This document shows positions 54,129-63,192 of a stretch of 64,000 nt of DNA, in pieces; the stretch's first letter is position 1; each line of letters begins with the position of its first letter. A model generated the notes under the pieces. The model was not told the DNA's origin, made no database searches, and saw nothing but the letters and a program-made list of their open reading frames with translations. A program made the translations under genes and the position numbers. This stretch comes from Terasakiella magnetica (GTDB taxonomy: Bacteria > Pseudomonadota > Alphaproteobacteria > Rhodospirillales > Magnetospirillaceae): assembly GCA_902729415.1 (NCBI GenBank), contig CACVCF010000556.1, positions 101,614 to 165,613 on the forward strand, written 5' to 3'.

Positions 54129-55874
54129 ATGGATTTTTTCCCGGCGGGCCATCCGCTTACGCAAGCTCTGACCGAGCGCGACTACACCGACCTCACCGCC
54201 GTTCAAACGGAGGTTCTCGACCCCAAGGCCAGGGACCGCGACATGCTGGTCTCGGCGCAGACCGGTTCGGGCAAGACGGTTGCCTATGGATTGGCCATCG
54301 CCAGCACGCTGCTGGGCGATGCCCTCACGCTGGAACCCGCGGCAGAACCGCTGGCCCTCATCGTCGCCCCCACCCGCGAGCTGGCCTTGCAGGTGCACCG
54401 CGAACTGACATGGCTGTACCAATACGCCGGTGGGCGGGTGGTGTCTTGCGTCGGCGGCATGGACCCGCGGGCCGAACAGCGGATGCTGGCCAAGGGCGCG
54501 CATATCGTGGTCGGAACCCCCGGCCGCCTGCGCGATCACCTGGAACGCGGCGGCTTGCGGATCACCAAGCTCAAGGCGGTGGTGCTGGATGAAGCCGACG
54601 AGATGCTTGATCTCGGCTTCCGCGAAGATCTGGAGTTTATTCTCGAAGCGACGCCCCAGAGCCGCCGCACCCTGCTGTTCTCGGCCACCCTGCCCAAGGC
54701 CATCGTCACCATGGCCCAACGCTATCAGCGCGACGCCTGGCGCATTGCCGTTTCTGCCGGGCAGCAGGGCCATGCCGACATCGAATACCGCGCCGTCCGC
54801 GTCGCCCCCAACGAGGTCGAGCATGCGGTGGTCAACCTGCTGCGCTTCATCGAATCGCCCACCGCCCTGGTGTTTTGCAACACCCGCGAATCCGTGCGCC
54901 ATCTCCAGGCCATCTTGCTGGAACGCGGCTTTGCCGCCGTGGCGCTGTCGGGCGAGCTAAGCCAGAGCGAGCGCAACCACGCCCTCCAGGCGTTGCGCGA
55001 CGGCCGGGCGCGGGTTTGCGTCGCCACCGACGTGGCGGCACGCGGCATCGATCTGCCCAATCTCGGATTGGTAATCCACGCCGAATTACCGCAGAACGCC
55101 GAAACCCTTCAGCATCGCAGCGGCCGTACCGGCCGGGCGGGGCGCAAGGGCGTCAGCGTCCTTCTGGTGCAGTTGTCCCGCCGCCGCAAGGCCGAGATGC
55201 TGCTGCAGGCCGCCAGGGTTCAGGCTATCTGGGGTGGCGCGCCTTCGGCCGACGACATCCGTAAGCGCGACCAGGAGCGCCTGCTGCAAAGCCCGTTCGT
55301 CACCGAAGACCTGACCGAGGACGATATGGCCATGGCCAAGGCCTTGTTGGCCGAACGCACGCCCGAGGATATCGCCGCCGCACTGGTGCGCATGTACCGC
55401 TCGCACCTGCCCGCCGCCGAGGAGGTGTTCGACCCCGGCTCGGGCCTGCCCGCTCCCGAGCCGCGCGAATACCGCGAACCGCGTGAACCGCGCGAGCCCC
55501 GTGGCGACAAGAACGGCCTGCCCGGCCAAAGCGTCTGGTTCCGCCTGAATGTCGGTCGGCAGAAGAACGCCGATCCACGCTGGCTGATCCCCATGATCTG
55601 CCGCCAGGGCAAGATCACCAAGCAGGAGATCGGCGCCATCCGCATCTTCGACCGGGACACCCGCTTCGAGATCGACGCGGCGGTGGCCGACAGGTTCATC
55701 GCCGCCGTCCGGCAGATCGCCAAGGGCGATGTCCGCATCGAACCCTTGCCAGAGGGCGCCTCCCCCGCAGGCGAGGCCAGCGAGGCCCATGCCAAGCCCG
55801 CCCGGCGTCCCGACAAGCCCAAGGCGCCGTGGCAGGGTAAGCCCGGCGGACGGCCCAAGACCAAGCAGGCGTAA
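54129..55874 (+). CDS. DEAD-box RNA helicase (DbpA/CsdA-like C-terminus)
   Basis: The 581-residue helicase has motif I AQTGSGKT (43-50), motif II DEADEMLDLG, motif III SATLPKA, a domain 2 with TALVFCNTRESVRHLQ and AARGIDLPNLGLVIHAELPQ, and motif VI HRSGRTGRAGRKG. A Pro/Arg/Glu linker with EPRE repeats is followed by a DbpA-type RNA-binding domain (RQKNADPRWLIPMICRQGKI) and a basic tail. Such helicases help ribosome assembly or cold adaptation. The start is ATG 54129; 200 bases after tRNA-Glu contain its leader. Confidence 0.93.
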   Translation: MDFFPAGHPLTQALTERDYTDLTAVQTEVLDPKARDRDMLVSAQTGSGKTVAYGLAIASTLLGDALTLEPAAEPLALIVAPTRELALQVHRELTWLYQYAGGRVVSCVGGMDPRAEQRMLAKGAHIVVGTPGRLRDHLERGGLRITKLKAVVLDEADEMLDLGFREDLEFILEATPQSRRTLLFSATLPKAIVTMAQRYQRDAWRIAVSAGQQGHADIEYRAVRVAPNEVEHAVVNLLRFIESPTALVFCNTRESVRHLQAILLERGFAAVALSGELSQSERNHALQALRDGRARVCVATDVAARGIDLPNLGLVIHAELPQNAETLQHRSGRTGRAGRKGVSVLLVQLSRRRKAEMLLQAARVQAIWGGAPSADDIRKRDQERLLQSPFVTEDLTEDDMAMAKALLAERTPEDIAAALVRMYRSHLPAAEEVFDPGSGLPAPEPREYREPREPREPRGDKNGLPGQSVWFRLNVGRQKNADPRWLIPMICRQGKITKQEIGAIRIFDRDTRFEIDAAVADRFIAAVRQIAKGDVRIEPLPEGASPAGEASEAHAKPARRPDKPKAPWQGKPGGRPKTKQA

Positions 55875-56115
55875 GCGGAAGAGGACGGGCTCGTCCTTTC
55901 CGGCTGCCCTTATGCCGGAAGAGACAGAATCAGGGGGGCGCTTTTGTCCAGCGATCCGACTGGATTGTGCCCCCCCGTATCGCGTAATAAGCACTCCTCG
56001 TCGGCTCATGGGCATCGTCGCCGGGAACATGACCAAATGACGAACGAAGAGTGCTAGACTGAAGTTCCCGCCTGCCCACTCAATCGGGCCGGCATAATCT
56101 CAGGTGGAATCAGTG
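55875..56115. other. Intergenic region with long imperfect inverted repeat
   Basis: AGCACTC (55990-55996) and GAGTGCT (56049-56055) bound a 66-base imperfect palindrome whose arms extend inward (CTCGTCG against CGAACGAA). It lies upstream of the small gene at 56116. It could be a MITE-like remnant or a structured leader. No other gene is seen. Confidence 0.4.
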
Positions 56116-56346
56116 ATGTTTGGGCGAAAATCCGTGCCGATCCAGGTTGGCGATCGGTTCATAAAGGCTGGTGATTCGAACGGCAAGCTTTGGGAAGTCA
56201 CCAGGATCTGGACCACCGTGGATGGCATCCCCCATACCCGTCTGAAGAATCTGTCCCATCTGGGCGAGACGCGCATCATCTCGGTTCAGACCTTGGCCAG
56301 CCTCCAATTCTACATCCCGGCCCCCCCTCCCCCGGCGGAGAGATAG
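56116..56346 (+). CDS. Small hypothetical protein
   Basis: The 76-residue protein starts at ATG 56116, seven bases after AGGTGGA. MFGRKSVPIQVGDRFIKAGD then LWEVTRIWTTVDGIPH suggests a compact beta-barrel fold, like proteins that pair VGDRF with a W-x-V strand. It ends PPPPAER. No named family was recognised. It converges on the histidine kinase with 5 bases between. Confidence 0.65.
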   Translation: MFGRKSVPIQVGDRFIKAGDSNGKLWEVTRIWTTVDGIPHTRLKNLSHLGETRIISVQTLASLQFYIPAPPPPAER

Positions 56347-56351
56347 GCCGA

Positions 56352-57992
56352 TCAGACCATGCCAGGCAGGGTGAAGCAGAACGTAGAACCCTCGCCCTCG
56401 ACGGATTCGACCCAAATCCGCCCGCCATTGTGCTGCACCAGCTTGCGGCAGATGGCCAGCCCGATACCCGTGCCTTCATAAGTGTCGCGGGCGTGCAGCC
56501 GCTTGAACAGGGTGAATATCCGCTCCTGATACTCCGCAGCGATGCCGATGCCGTTGTCGCGCACGGCAAAGATCCAGTCGCGGCCGTCACGGCTGGCGGA
56601 AATGGTAATCCGGGGGGCAACATCGGGCTTGCGGTACTTCAAGGCGTTGCCGATCAAATTCTGAAAGATGCGCGCCAACTCATTGGCCTGCACCAGGACC
56701 ACGGGCAGCGGCGCGGCTTCGATCTCAGCAGCGCTTTCCCCGATCAGGGTCGTCAGATCGGCCAGAACCCGATCCAGTACCGCCCGGCTGTCGGTGGGTT
56801 CATCCAGTTCCCGCTCCTCGTGGAGACGGGAATAATCCAGCAGATCGGTAATCATCTCCTGCATACGCCGGACCCCACCCACGGCAAAGTCGATGAACTG
56901 GTCTGCGTCCTGATCCAATTGCCCGCGATAGCGCCGCGCCAACAATTGCACATAGCTGGCGACGTTGCGCAGCGGCTCTTGCAGGTCATGGCTGGCGATA
57001 TAGGCAAATTGCAGCAGATCCTCGTTGGAACGGCGCAGAGTCTCGACCAGAGCATGAGTGCGCTCCTCGCTCTCGGCGATCCGGCTGCGGGCACGCCGGA
57101 GCGTCACCACGTAAAAGGCGGTGCCGAACGACGCCAGGGCGACGAAGACCGCCAGAAAGCCCCCCAGGCTTTGGGTTACCCGCAACTCACCGTCATCATC
57201 GCTCCAGCCGCCTTTGGGGCGCCCGGCCAGCCGCCAAGCCCCCCCCGGCAAAGTGACGTCCATTTCCACCGCCCGAGCATCGAAGATCGTCTCGTCCCCC
57301 CAGATCATGCCGCCCGCCGCGCCTTGCCCGTCGCGGCCACGAATGGCGAGCGCGATGGGCAAGGCGGCGGCATCGACCCCGGCGGCGGCAAAGACCGCAG
57401 GCATATCGATCACCACGCTGATCAGCCCGAAAAAAATGGGTTCACCGCCATCACTCGGTGCCAGGGTGACAGGAACCCGGCCGATCAGGGCGCTTCCGCC
57501 CTGGATCAGGGGAACCGGCCCGGCCAGCACCGGCTTGCGGGTGATGATAGCCCGCTCCACCGTCGGCCATTGCTCGGGGCGCGAACGGTAATCCACCCCC
57601 AAGACGGCTCGGTTGTTCGTCTCGGGATAAACAGCGGAGATCACAGTTCCCCGCGCCAAGGTCAGATTGCGGATGCTGGGATAATCGGCCAGCAGGCTCG
57701 ACGCCAGCCCCGTAAACTCCCCATCGGAAATATCACGGTGCAAGACGATATCGGCCTGAAGACCACGGGTGACCAGCAGTGGCTCGGTCAGCACGCCTTC
57801 CAGCCGCGCCCGTACCGCCCCCAGATGGGCGATAACGTCGGAGCGTGCAGCCACTTCGCGGCGAACAACCTGAAGACGATAGACTTCGAGTACACCAACA
57901 ACCGCCAGAGATGTAATCAGCAGAGCGGTGATAAAGGGCAAAAGCGGCCATAGCCGCCGCGCCGTCGATGGTGCCCCCCGCCGCTCAGTCAT
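56352..57992 (-). CDS. CHASE-domain sensor histidine kinase
   Basis: The 546-residue kinase has a first helix (about 15-35), an extracytoplasmic CHASE-type domain (TRGLQADIVLHRDISDGEF then DYPSIRNLTLARG), a second helix (about 278-300), HisKA with FAYIASHDLQEPLRN (His 335), and HATPase with NLIGNALKYRKPDVAP, DNGIGI and GTGIGLAICRKLV. The DLQEPLRN form is the phytochrome-like HisKA_3/HWE-related branch. The start is ATG 57992 after GGGGGG. No response regulator is adjacent. Confidence 0.88.
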   Translation of the reverse strand: MTERRGAPSTARRLWPLLPFITALLITSLAVVGVLEVYRLQVVRREVAARSDVIAHLGAVRARLEGVLTEPLLVTRGLQADIVLHRDISDGEFTGLASSLLADYPSIRNLTLARGTVISAVYPETNNRAVLGVDYRSRPEQWPTVERAIITRKPVLAGPVPLIQGGSALIGRVPVTLAPSDGGEPIFFGLISVVIDMPAVFAAAGVDAAALPIALAIRGRDGQGAAGGMIWGDETIFDARAVEMDVTLPGGAWRLAGRPKGGWSDDDGELRVTQSLGGFLAVFVALASFGTAFYVVTLRRARSRIAESEERTHALVETLRRSNEDLLQFAYIASHDLQEPLRNVASYVQLLARRYRGQLDQDADQFIDFAVGGVRRMQEMITDLLDYSRLHEERELDEPTDSRAVLDRVLADLTTLIGESAAEIEAAPLPVVLVQANELARIFQNLIGNALKYRKPDVAPRITISASRDGRDWIFAVRDNGIGIAAEYQERIFTLFKRLHARDTYEGTGIGLAICRKLVQHNGGRIWVESVEGEGSTFCFTLPGMV

Positions 57993-58303
57993 TCGCCCCC
58001 CCACTCCGTCCTTTGTTCAATTCTACCTGAGAGCGACATGACCCGGTAGCCCTTGCACACGACTTTCGCTATAGACCTTTGGACGTAAACATCTCCATCG
58101 TTTCCCCGGCCACGGAGCATTGCGCCCAGGCTCAGGTAAAAACGGTCTTTTCCGACCTCCGCCTCCCCACCTGGGGGCGTCGCAGCGGCCTATCTGTGCC
58201 TGAAAAATCAAACCAGCAGGGCAGCACAAGGAATTGGTAATGTTTTCCCCCCACTCTTCATAAAGAGTACATAAGGCCTGGGAAGACCAGGGGAGAGAAA
58301 CCA
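57993..58303. other. Divergent gap before the type I secretion operon
   Basis: No gene is supported in these 311 bases. CATAAAGAGTACATAAGG (about 58259-58276) is AT-rich and lies just before GGGGAGAG, the ribosome-binding site of the tolC-type gene. Promoters of both divergent operons are expected. Confidence 0.4.
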
Positions 58304-59767
58304 GTGTCGGGGTATGGCAGGTTCAAACTCGCACTTGTAACGGCAACGGCGCTGGCCGTGTCCGGCTGCGCAATCATGCCCCCCGATCTGGCCGATATCC
58401 GCGAAGAGCTGAACCGCCATGGCGAATCCCTGTCCCAGGACGTCCTGACCAAGCCTCTGACGGTGGAGGATGCCATCGTCCTGGCGGTGGCCCATAACCT
58501 CGATGCCCGGGTCAAGTCGCTGGAAGAAGCACTGGCTGCGGGCAAGGCCGACCTGTCCCTGTTCGCCCTGCTGCCCGAACTGGCGGCCAAGGGAAATTGG
58601 TCCAAGCGCAATCCGAAGAAGGCCACCACCTCACGCGATGTCAACACCGGCACCACCAGCAATTTCAGCGTGGGCGAGGACTCGGTCAGCCGTACCGGCG
58701 ATCTGACGGCCTCCTGGAACCTGATGGATTTCGGCATCGCCATGGTGCGGGCCGAGCAGGAAGAGGACCGGGTCAAGCTGGTGATGGAAAAGCGCCGCCG
58801 GGCGCTGCATCTCCTGGCCCAGGACGTTCAGGCCGCCTATTGGAAGGCGGTGATCAACGAATATGCTGAGAAGAAGTACAAGACGCTGGAACAGCGGCTG
58901 ATCAAATCCGTAGCCGACGCCGAAGCCGCCGAACGCGACAAGGTCGGCGACCCCATGCAGATGCTGGCCCACCAGCGCGCCATCGTCGATACCATGCGCC
59001 AGATCGCCGAATTGCAACGCCAGACCTCGACGGCGCGGGCTGAACTGGCCGGGCATATGGGGGTTCAGTCGGTCACCGGCTTTCAACTGGCCGAATTGAC
59101 GGATGATTCCTTCTTCCAGGTCGAAGATCCCACCGACACCGTCGAGGACATGGAGATCGTGGCCCTGGGCAACCGTCCGGAACTCAAGACCGAAGAAGCC
59201 CAGTTTCGCATCGACGTTCAAGAAATCCATACCGAGATTCTGAAGTCGCTGCCGGGAATCGGCCCGTTCTTCGGCGGTCATTACGATTCCAATTCCTTCA
59301 TCAAATACAACGCCTGGGCCGATGCCGGCACCCACATGGCCTGGAACCTCATCGACCTGCTGAGTGCGCCCAAGCGCATCGGCCAGGCCCAGAATGTGGC
59401 CGAACTCACCCGCGCACGGCGGCTGGCCATGGCCATGACCGTGGTCACCCAAGTGCATGTGGCCGATGTCCAACACCGCCACGCCCTCAAGGAATACCGC
59501 CTGACCGAGCAGATGGCGGCCATCGACCGCCGGGTTACCGGACTGGCCTCCAAGTCCAAGGCGGCGGGCAGCGGCAGCGCCATGGAAGAGATCAAGGCCG
59601 AGGCTTCGGGCATGCTGTCCACCTTGCGCCGCTTCATCCTTTATTCCGACTTGCAGGGAGCCAAGGCCCGCCTGAAGGCCGCCATGGGCGTGGACCCCGC
59701 ACCGCCGCCACCGCCGCCCGTACCGCCTTTGGAAGCGCCCAGCGATGCCGATCCCAACGAAGGTTGA
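58304..59767 (+). CDS. TolC-family outer-membrane factor, lipoprotein-type
   Basis: The 487-residue protein has a signal peptide with lipobox VSGC (Cys at residue 22: LALVTATALAVSGCAIMPPD), so it may be lipid-anchored like OprM. The body is mostly helical with two outer-membrane-efflux repeats (PLTVEDAIVLAVAHNLDARV, EIVALGNRPELKTEEAQFRI). The C-terminus is Pro-rich (PAPPPPPPVPP). It starts with GTG after GGGGAGAG and overlaps the ABC gene by 23 bases. It is the likely exit duct for the secretion system downstream. Confidence 0.9.
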   Translation: MSGYGRFKLALVTATALAVSGCAIMPPDLADIREELNRHGESLSQDVLTKPLTVEDAIVLAVAHNLDARVKSLEEALAAGKADLSLFALLPELAAKGNWSKRNPKKATTSRDVNTGTTSNFSVGEDSVSRTGDLTASWNLMDFGIAMVRAEQEEDRVKLVMEKRRRALHLLAQDVQAAYWKAVINEYAEKKYKTLEQRLIKSVADAEAAERDKVGDPMQMLAHQRAIVDTMRQIAELQRQTSTARAELAGHMGVQSVTGFQLAELTDDSFFQVEDPTDTVEDMEIVALGNRPELKTEEAQFRIDVQEIHTEILKSLPGIGPFFGGHYDSNSFIKYNAWADAGTHMAWNLIDLLSAPKRIGQAQNVAELTRARRLAMAMTVVTQVHVADVQHRHALKEYRLTEQMAAIDRRVTGLASKSKAAGSGSAMEEIKAEASGMLSTLRRFILYSDLQGAKARLKAAMGVDPAPPPPPPVPPLEAPSDADPNEG

Positions 59768-61766
59768 TCCGCACGGACTGGAGAACGAAGCCCAGGCCAT
59801 TTCCGCCTGTCTACGCAGCCTTGGGCATTCCATCGCCGCCTCCGCCCTTCAGGATTCCTACCGCATGGCCGAGGCGGACGGCGCCGCCAGCCCCTGGCTC
59901 ACCGCTCTGGACCGCTATGGCTTTGCCGCCCATGTGGAAGACGGCGTCAATCCCGCCCGCCTGTCGGCCGATCTGTTTCCCTGCGTCAGTCTGGCCCCAG
60001 ACACGCCGCGCACCCTGACCCTGCCGCCCCGCGACGGCCGCCCCGGTACCGTGCTGTTCCTACGGCCGCGCCTGAATAAGGAGGCGGCGGCGCTGCCCAC
60101 CTCGTGGTCGGCCTTGCTGTCCTCGTGGCGGCCTATGGTCATCCGGGCGGGCGTCGCCGGTATGCTGGCCAATATGCTGGCGCTGTCTGGTCCCATCTTC
60201 TCGGCCCAGGTCTATGACCGGGTGCTGCCTCACGGCCTGCTGGATTCCTTGACGGTGATGGCGGTCATGTTCCTGGCTGCCGCCCTGTTCGAACAGGTGT
60301 TCCGCCGCCTGCGGGCCTTGTTCGTCGAAGACGCCCTGCACGAGGGCAATGTCCGCCTCGCCCTCGACATGCACCGCCGCATCCTGGAAACCCGCTTCGA
60401 AGGTGCGGCGGCACCATCCGGCCACCTGATGCGGCTGCTGCAGGATTTCGATTCCATCCGCGACGGCTTTGGCGCGGCAGCGGTGTCGCTGCTGGCCGAT
60501 CTGCCCTTCATGCTGCTGTTCCTGTTCGGCCTGTTCCTGTGCGATCCCACCATCGCCCTGGTGATCCTGGGGCTGAACGTGCTGATCAGCGTTTCGACCC
60601 TGTTCGCCATCCACCGCCAGCGGCTGCTGTATCGGGAGTTGTCCCACGCCGCCACCCAGCGGGCCCAGGCGGCACAGGAATCCTTCTATGACCCCGAGAC
60701 GGTGCGCCGGGTCGGCGCCGCCACCTATCTCCAGGCCCGGTTCCGCCACGGCACCACCCTTTACGCTGCCGCCGCCCGCGCCATCCGCACCCTGTCGGCG
60801 GCGCGCGGCAATCTGTCCATGCTGGCCCAGAACCTGTCCATGTTGATCGCCGTCGGACTGGGGGCGTGGCGGGCGGTTGATGGCGGCATGAGCGCGGGCG
60901 TCATCCTGGCCGGAACCATGCTTGCGACCCGCTTTACCGGAGCCACCATGCAGATGGTATCGGTGGTGCCCCAGGCGCTGTCGGCCATCGCCTCGCTGGA
61001 AGCGCTGCGCACCGTCACCGGCCGTCCCACCGAGCGGCCCCAAGGTTCGGCCTTGATCCACCGTCCGGTGGCGCGGGGCGCCCTGGTGGTGGAAGGATTG
61101 GTGGCGCGCTATCCCAATTCCCCCCACCCCACCCTGGACGGCATCGACATCGCCCTGGACGCGGGTGGGCGGCTGGCCTTGATGGGAGCCTCGGGCTCGG
61201 GCAAGACCACCTTCGAAAAGGTGCTGTCGGGGATCATCCGTCCCGAGACCGGCCGGGTGATGCTGGACGGTGTCGATATCGCCCTGATCGACCCCGCCGA
61301 TCTCAGGCGGCATATGGCCATCTGCCCGCAAGCGCCACCGCTTTATTCTGGCACATTGCGCAACAACCTCTCGTTCGACGGTCAAGTCTCCGACGACGAC
61401 ATGATCCAGGTGATGAACGTGCTGGGCGCAGGCTCCATCATGCCGCTGGGCATGGGGCTCGACTTCCAGGTGGCCGAGGGCGGCCGCAACCTGTCGGGCG
61501 GCCAGCGCCAGATCGTCGCCCTGGCACGCACCCTGCTGCGCGGTGCCGCCGTCACCATCTTGGACGAGCCCACCGCCGGTCTGGACGAGGCCAGCGAAAA
61601 GCGCGCTATCGAAGGCATTCACCGCGTCATCGGCAACCATACCCTGATCGTCATCTCACACCGTCCGGCGGTGGCCATGCTGGCGTCCAGGGTGGCGGTG
61701 ATGGAGCGCGGCAAGCTGGCCCGCATCGCCCAGCGCCCCGCCCCCAGCCCATCCGGAGCGGCATGA
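59745..61766 (+). CDS. Type I secretion ABC transporter (fused membrane-ATPase, HlyB/PrtD class)
   Basis: The 673-residue protein has a degenerate N-terminal region of about 110 residues (C39-like, without an obvious catalytic Cys-His pair), a six-helix membrane domain (about 130-400), and an ATPase with GASGSGKTT (Walker A), NLSGGQRQIVALART (signature) and VTILDEPTAGLD (Walker B). It should energise export of a C-terminally tagged protein across both membranes. It is the middle gene of tolC, abc, hlyD, which overlap each other. Confidence 0.92.
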   Translation: MPIPTKVDPHGLENEAQAISACLRSLGHSIAASALQDSYRMAEADGAASPWLTALDRYGFAAHVEDGVNPARLSADLFPCVSLAPDTPRTLTLPPRDGRPGTVLFLRPRLNKEAAALPTSWSALLSSWRPMVIRAGVAGMLANMLALSGPIFSAQVYDRVLPHGLLDSLTVMAVMFLAAALFEQVFRRLRALFVEDALHEGNVRLALDMHRRILETRFEGAAAPSGHLMRLLQDFDSIRDGFGAAAVSLLADLPFMLLFLFGLFLCDPTIALVILGLNVLISVSTLFAIHRQRLLYRELSHAATQRAQAAQESFYDPETVRRVGAATYLQARFRHGTTLYAAAARAIRTLSAARGNLSMLAQNLSMLIAVGLGAWRAVDGGMSAGVILAGTMLATRFTGATMQMVSVVPQALSAIASLEALRTVTGRPTERPQGSALIHRPVARGALVVEGLVARYPNSPHPTLDGIDIALDAGGRLALMGASGSGKTTFEKVLSGIIRPETGRVMLDGVDIALIDPADLRRHMAICPQAPPLYSGTLRNNLSFDGQVSDDDMIQVMNVLGAGSIMPLGMGLDFQVAEGGRNLSGGQRQIVALARTLLRGAAVTILDEPTAGLDEASEKRAIEGIHRVIGNHTLIVISHRPAVAMLASRVAVMERGKLARIAQRPAPSPSGAA

Positions 61767-63166
61767 TGGCGTGGCGCCGCACGTCATCCGCCGAGGTGGA
61801 CCGTTTCCGCAGCCCCATCCACGGCATCGCCCCCACCTTGACGCCACCCTCGGCATCCTGGCTGCTGGCGTGGTCAACCCTGGCCTTCATGGTGATGTTT
61901 GGTGCGGCGGCGGTGCTGGAATTGGATGAGGTGGTCACCGCCCCGGCCCGGATCGAACCCTCCAGCCAGATCCGCCACGTCCAGCATTTCGAGGGCGGCA
62001 CCATTCAAGAGGTGCTGGTCCATGAAGGCACCTTCGTGGCCGAGGGTGATGTTCTGGTCCGTCTGGTCAATTCCCAGGGCGCCCAGGATCTGGCTGACAA
62101 GCGTGCCCGCTGGGCCGCCTTCCACGCCCGCGCCGCCCGGCTGAAATCGGATCTGACGGGGGGCAAGGACATCGTCTGGCCCAGGGGCATCGATATCGAC
62201 GCCGACACCAAGGCGCGCGAGACCAGCATCCACGCCGAACGCCTGGGCCACCGCAGCCAGCAGGTCACGGTCATTCAGCGCGAGATCGAACGCCGCCAGC
62301 GCGAAGTCACCGAGATCGAGACCAAGTCCACCGGCCTCACCCGCGCCCAGGCCAAGGGCGGCGAGGAGATGAAGATCAAGAAGAAGGCCTATGACGCGGG
62401 CGTCGTCGGCAATCAGGAAATCGTCCGCATGGAGCGCGAGCAGTTGATGCTCGACACCGAGGTCTCGACCTCGCGCGATACCATCGCCCGCCTGAAGGCT
62501 CAACTGCGTGAGGCCGACGCCAAGCTGTCCGAATTCGAAAAGGGCTGGCGGGCGGGGGTGCTGGACGATCTCGGCAAGGTCGAGGCCGAAATCGCGGCGC
62601 TGAAAGCCACCATGGAGGTGGCCTCCGACCGCGAATCCCGCAGTGAAGTGCGCTCACCGGTGCGCGGCATCGTCAAGATGTCGGCCATCACCAGCGTCGG
62701 TCAGGTCGCCCGGCCCGGCGACACCTTGATGGACATCGTACCGCTGGACGATGCCCTGGTGGTGGAGGCCAAGGTGCCACCCCAGGATATCGGCCACCTG
62801 CGCGAAGGCCTGGCCGCCTCCATCCGCCTGTCGGCCTACGACCAGTTCCGGTTTGGTCATCTGGTGGGAAAGGTCAAGATGGTGGGGGCCGATTCCATCG
62901 AGGAAACCCGCGGCAACATTCCCACCACCTATTACAAGGTGCTGATCCTCGCCGAGAACGGGGTGCTGAAGGATGCCAAGGGCGTGTCCTATCCGGTGCG
63001 CTCGGGCATGGCCGGGTCAGCCTCCATCGTCATCGGGCGCAAATCTATCTTACGTATGATTTTCGACCCACTTTTGCGCAACGACATGATTTTTTCATTC
63101 AGTTTGTTCAAACTCGACGGAGAGCCTATTATGGGTACCGTACCGTCAGGGCAGAACGCCCCTTAA
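61763..63166 (+). CDS. HlyD-family membrane-fusion protein of the type I system
   Basis: The 467-residue adaptor has one membrane helix (about 30-52: ASWLLAWSTLAFMVMFGAAA), a lipoyl half (SSQIRHVQHFEGGTIQEVLV), a long coiled coil (about 110-300), a second lipoyl half (SEVRSPVRGIVKMSAITSVG) and the LAPTR/HlyD C-terminal beta region (GNIPTTYYKVLILAENGVLK). HFEGGTIQEVLVHEG is the HlyD/PrtE hallmark. The ATG overlaps the ABC stop. The last 35 codons are AT-rich relative to the rest. Confidence 0.92.
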   Translation: MMAWRRTSSAEVDRFRSPIHGIAPTLTPPSASWLLAWSTLAFMVMFGAAAVLELDEVVTAPARIEPSSQIRHVQHFEGGTIQEVLVHEGTFVAEGDVLVRLVNSQGAQDLADKRARWAAFHARAARLKSDLTGGKDIVWPRGIDIDADTKARETSIHAERLGHRSQQVTVIQREIERRQREVTEIETKSTGLTRAQAKGGEEMKIKKKAYDAGVVGNQEIVRMEREQLMLDTEVSTSRDTIARLKAQLREADAKLSEFEKGWRAGVLDDLGKVEAEIAALKATMEVASDRESRSEVRSPVRGIVKMSAITSVGQVARPGDTLMDIVPLDDALVVEAKVPPQDIGHLREGLAASIRLSAYDQFRFGHLVGKVKMVGADSIEETRGNIPTTYYKVLILAENGVLKDAKGVSYPVRSGMAGSASIVIGRKSILRMIFDPLLRNDMIFSFSLFKLDGEPIMGTVPSGQNAP

Positions 63167-63192
63167 TGATGTGAGCGAGAGGCTAGAAAGCC

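Noticed and set aside
56190..57953. Plus-strand ORF of 587 codons
   Set aside because: Antisense to the CHASE histidine kinase, which has complete kinase motifs.
60060..61640. Minus-strand ORF of 526 codons
   Set aside because: Antisense to the type I secretion ABC transporter.
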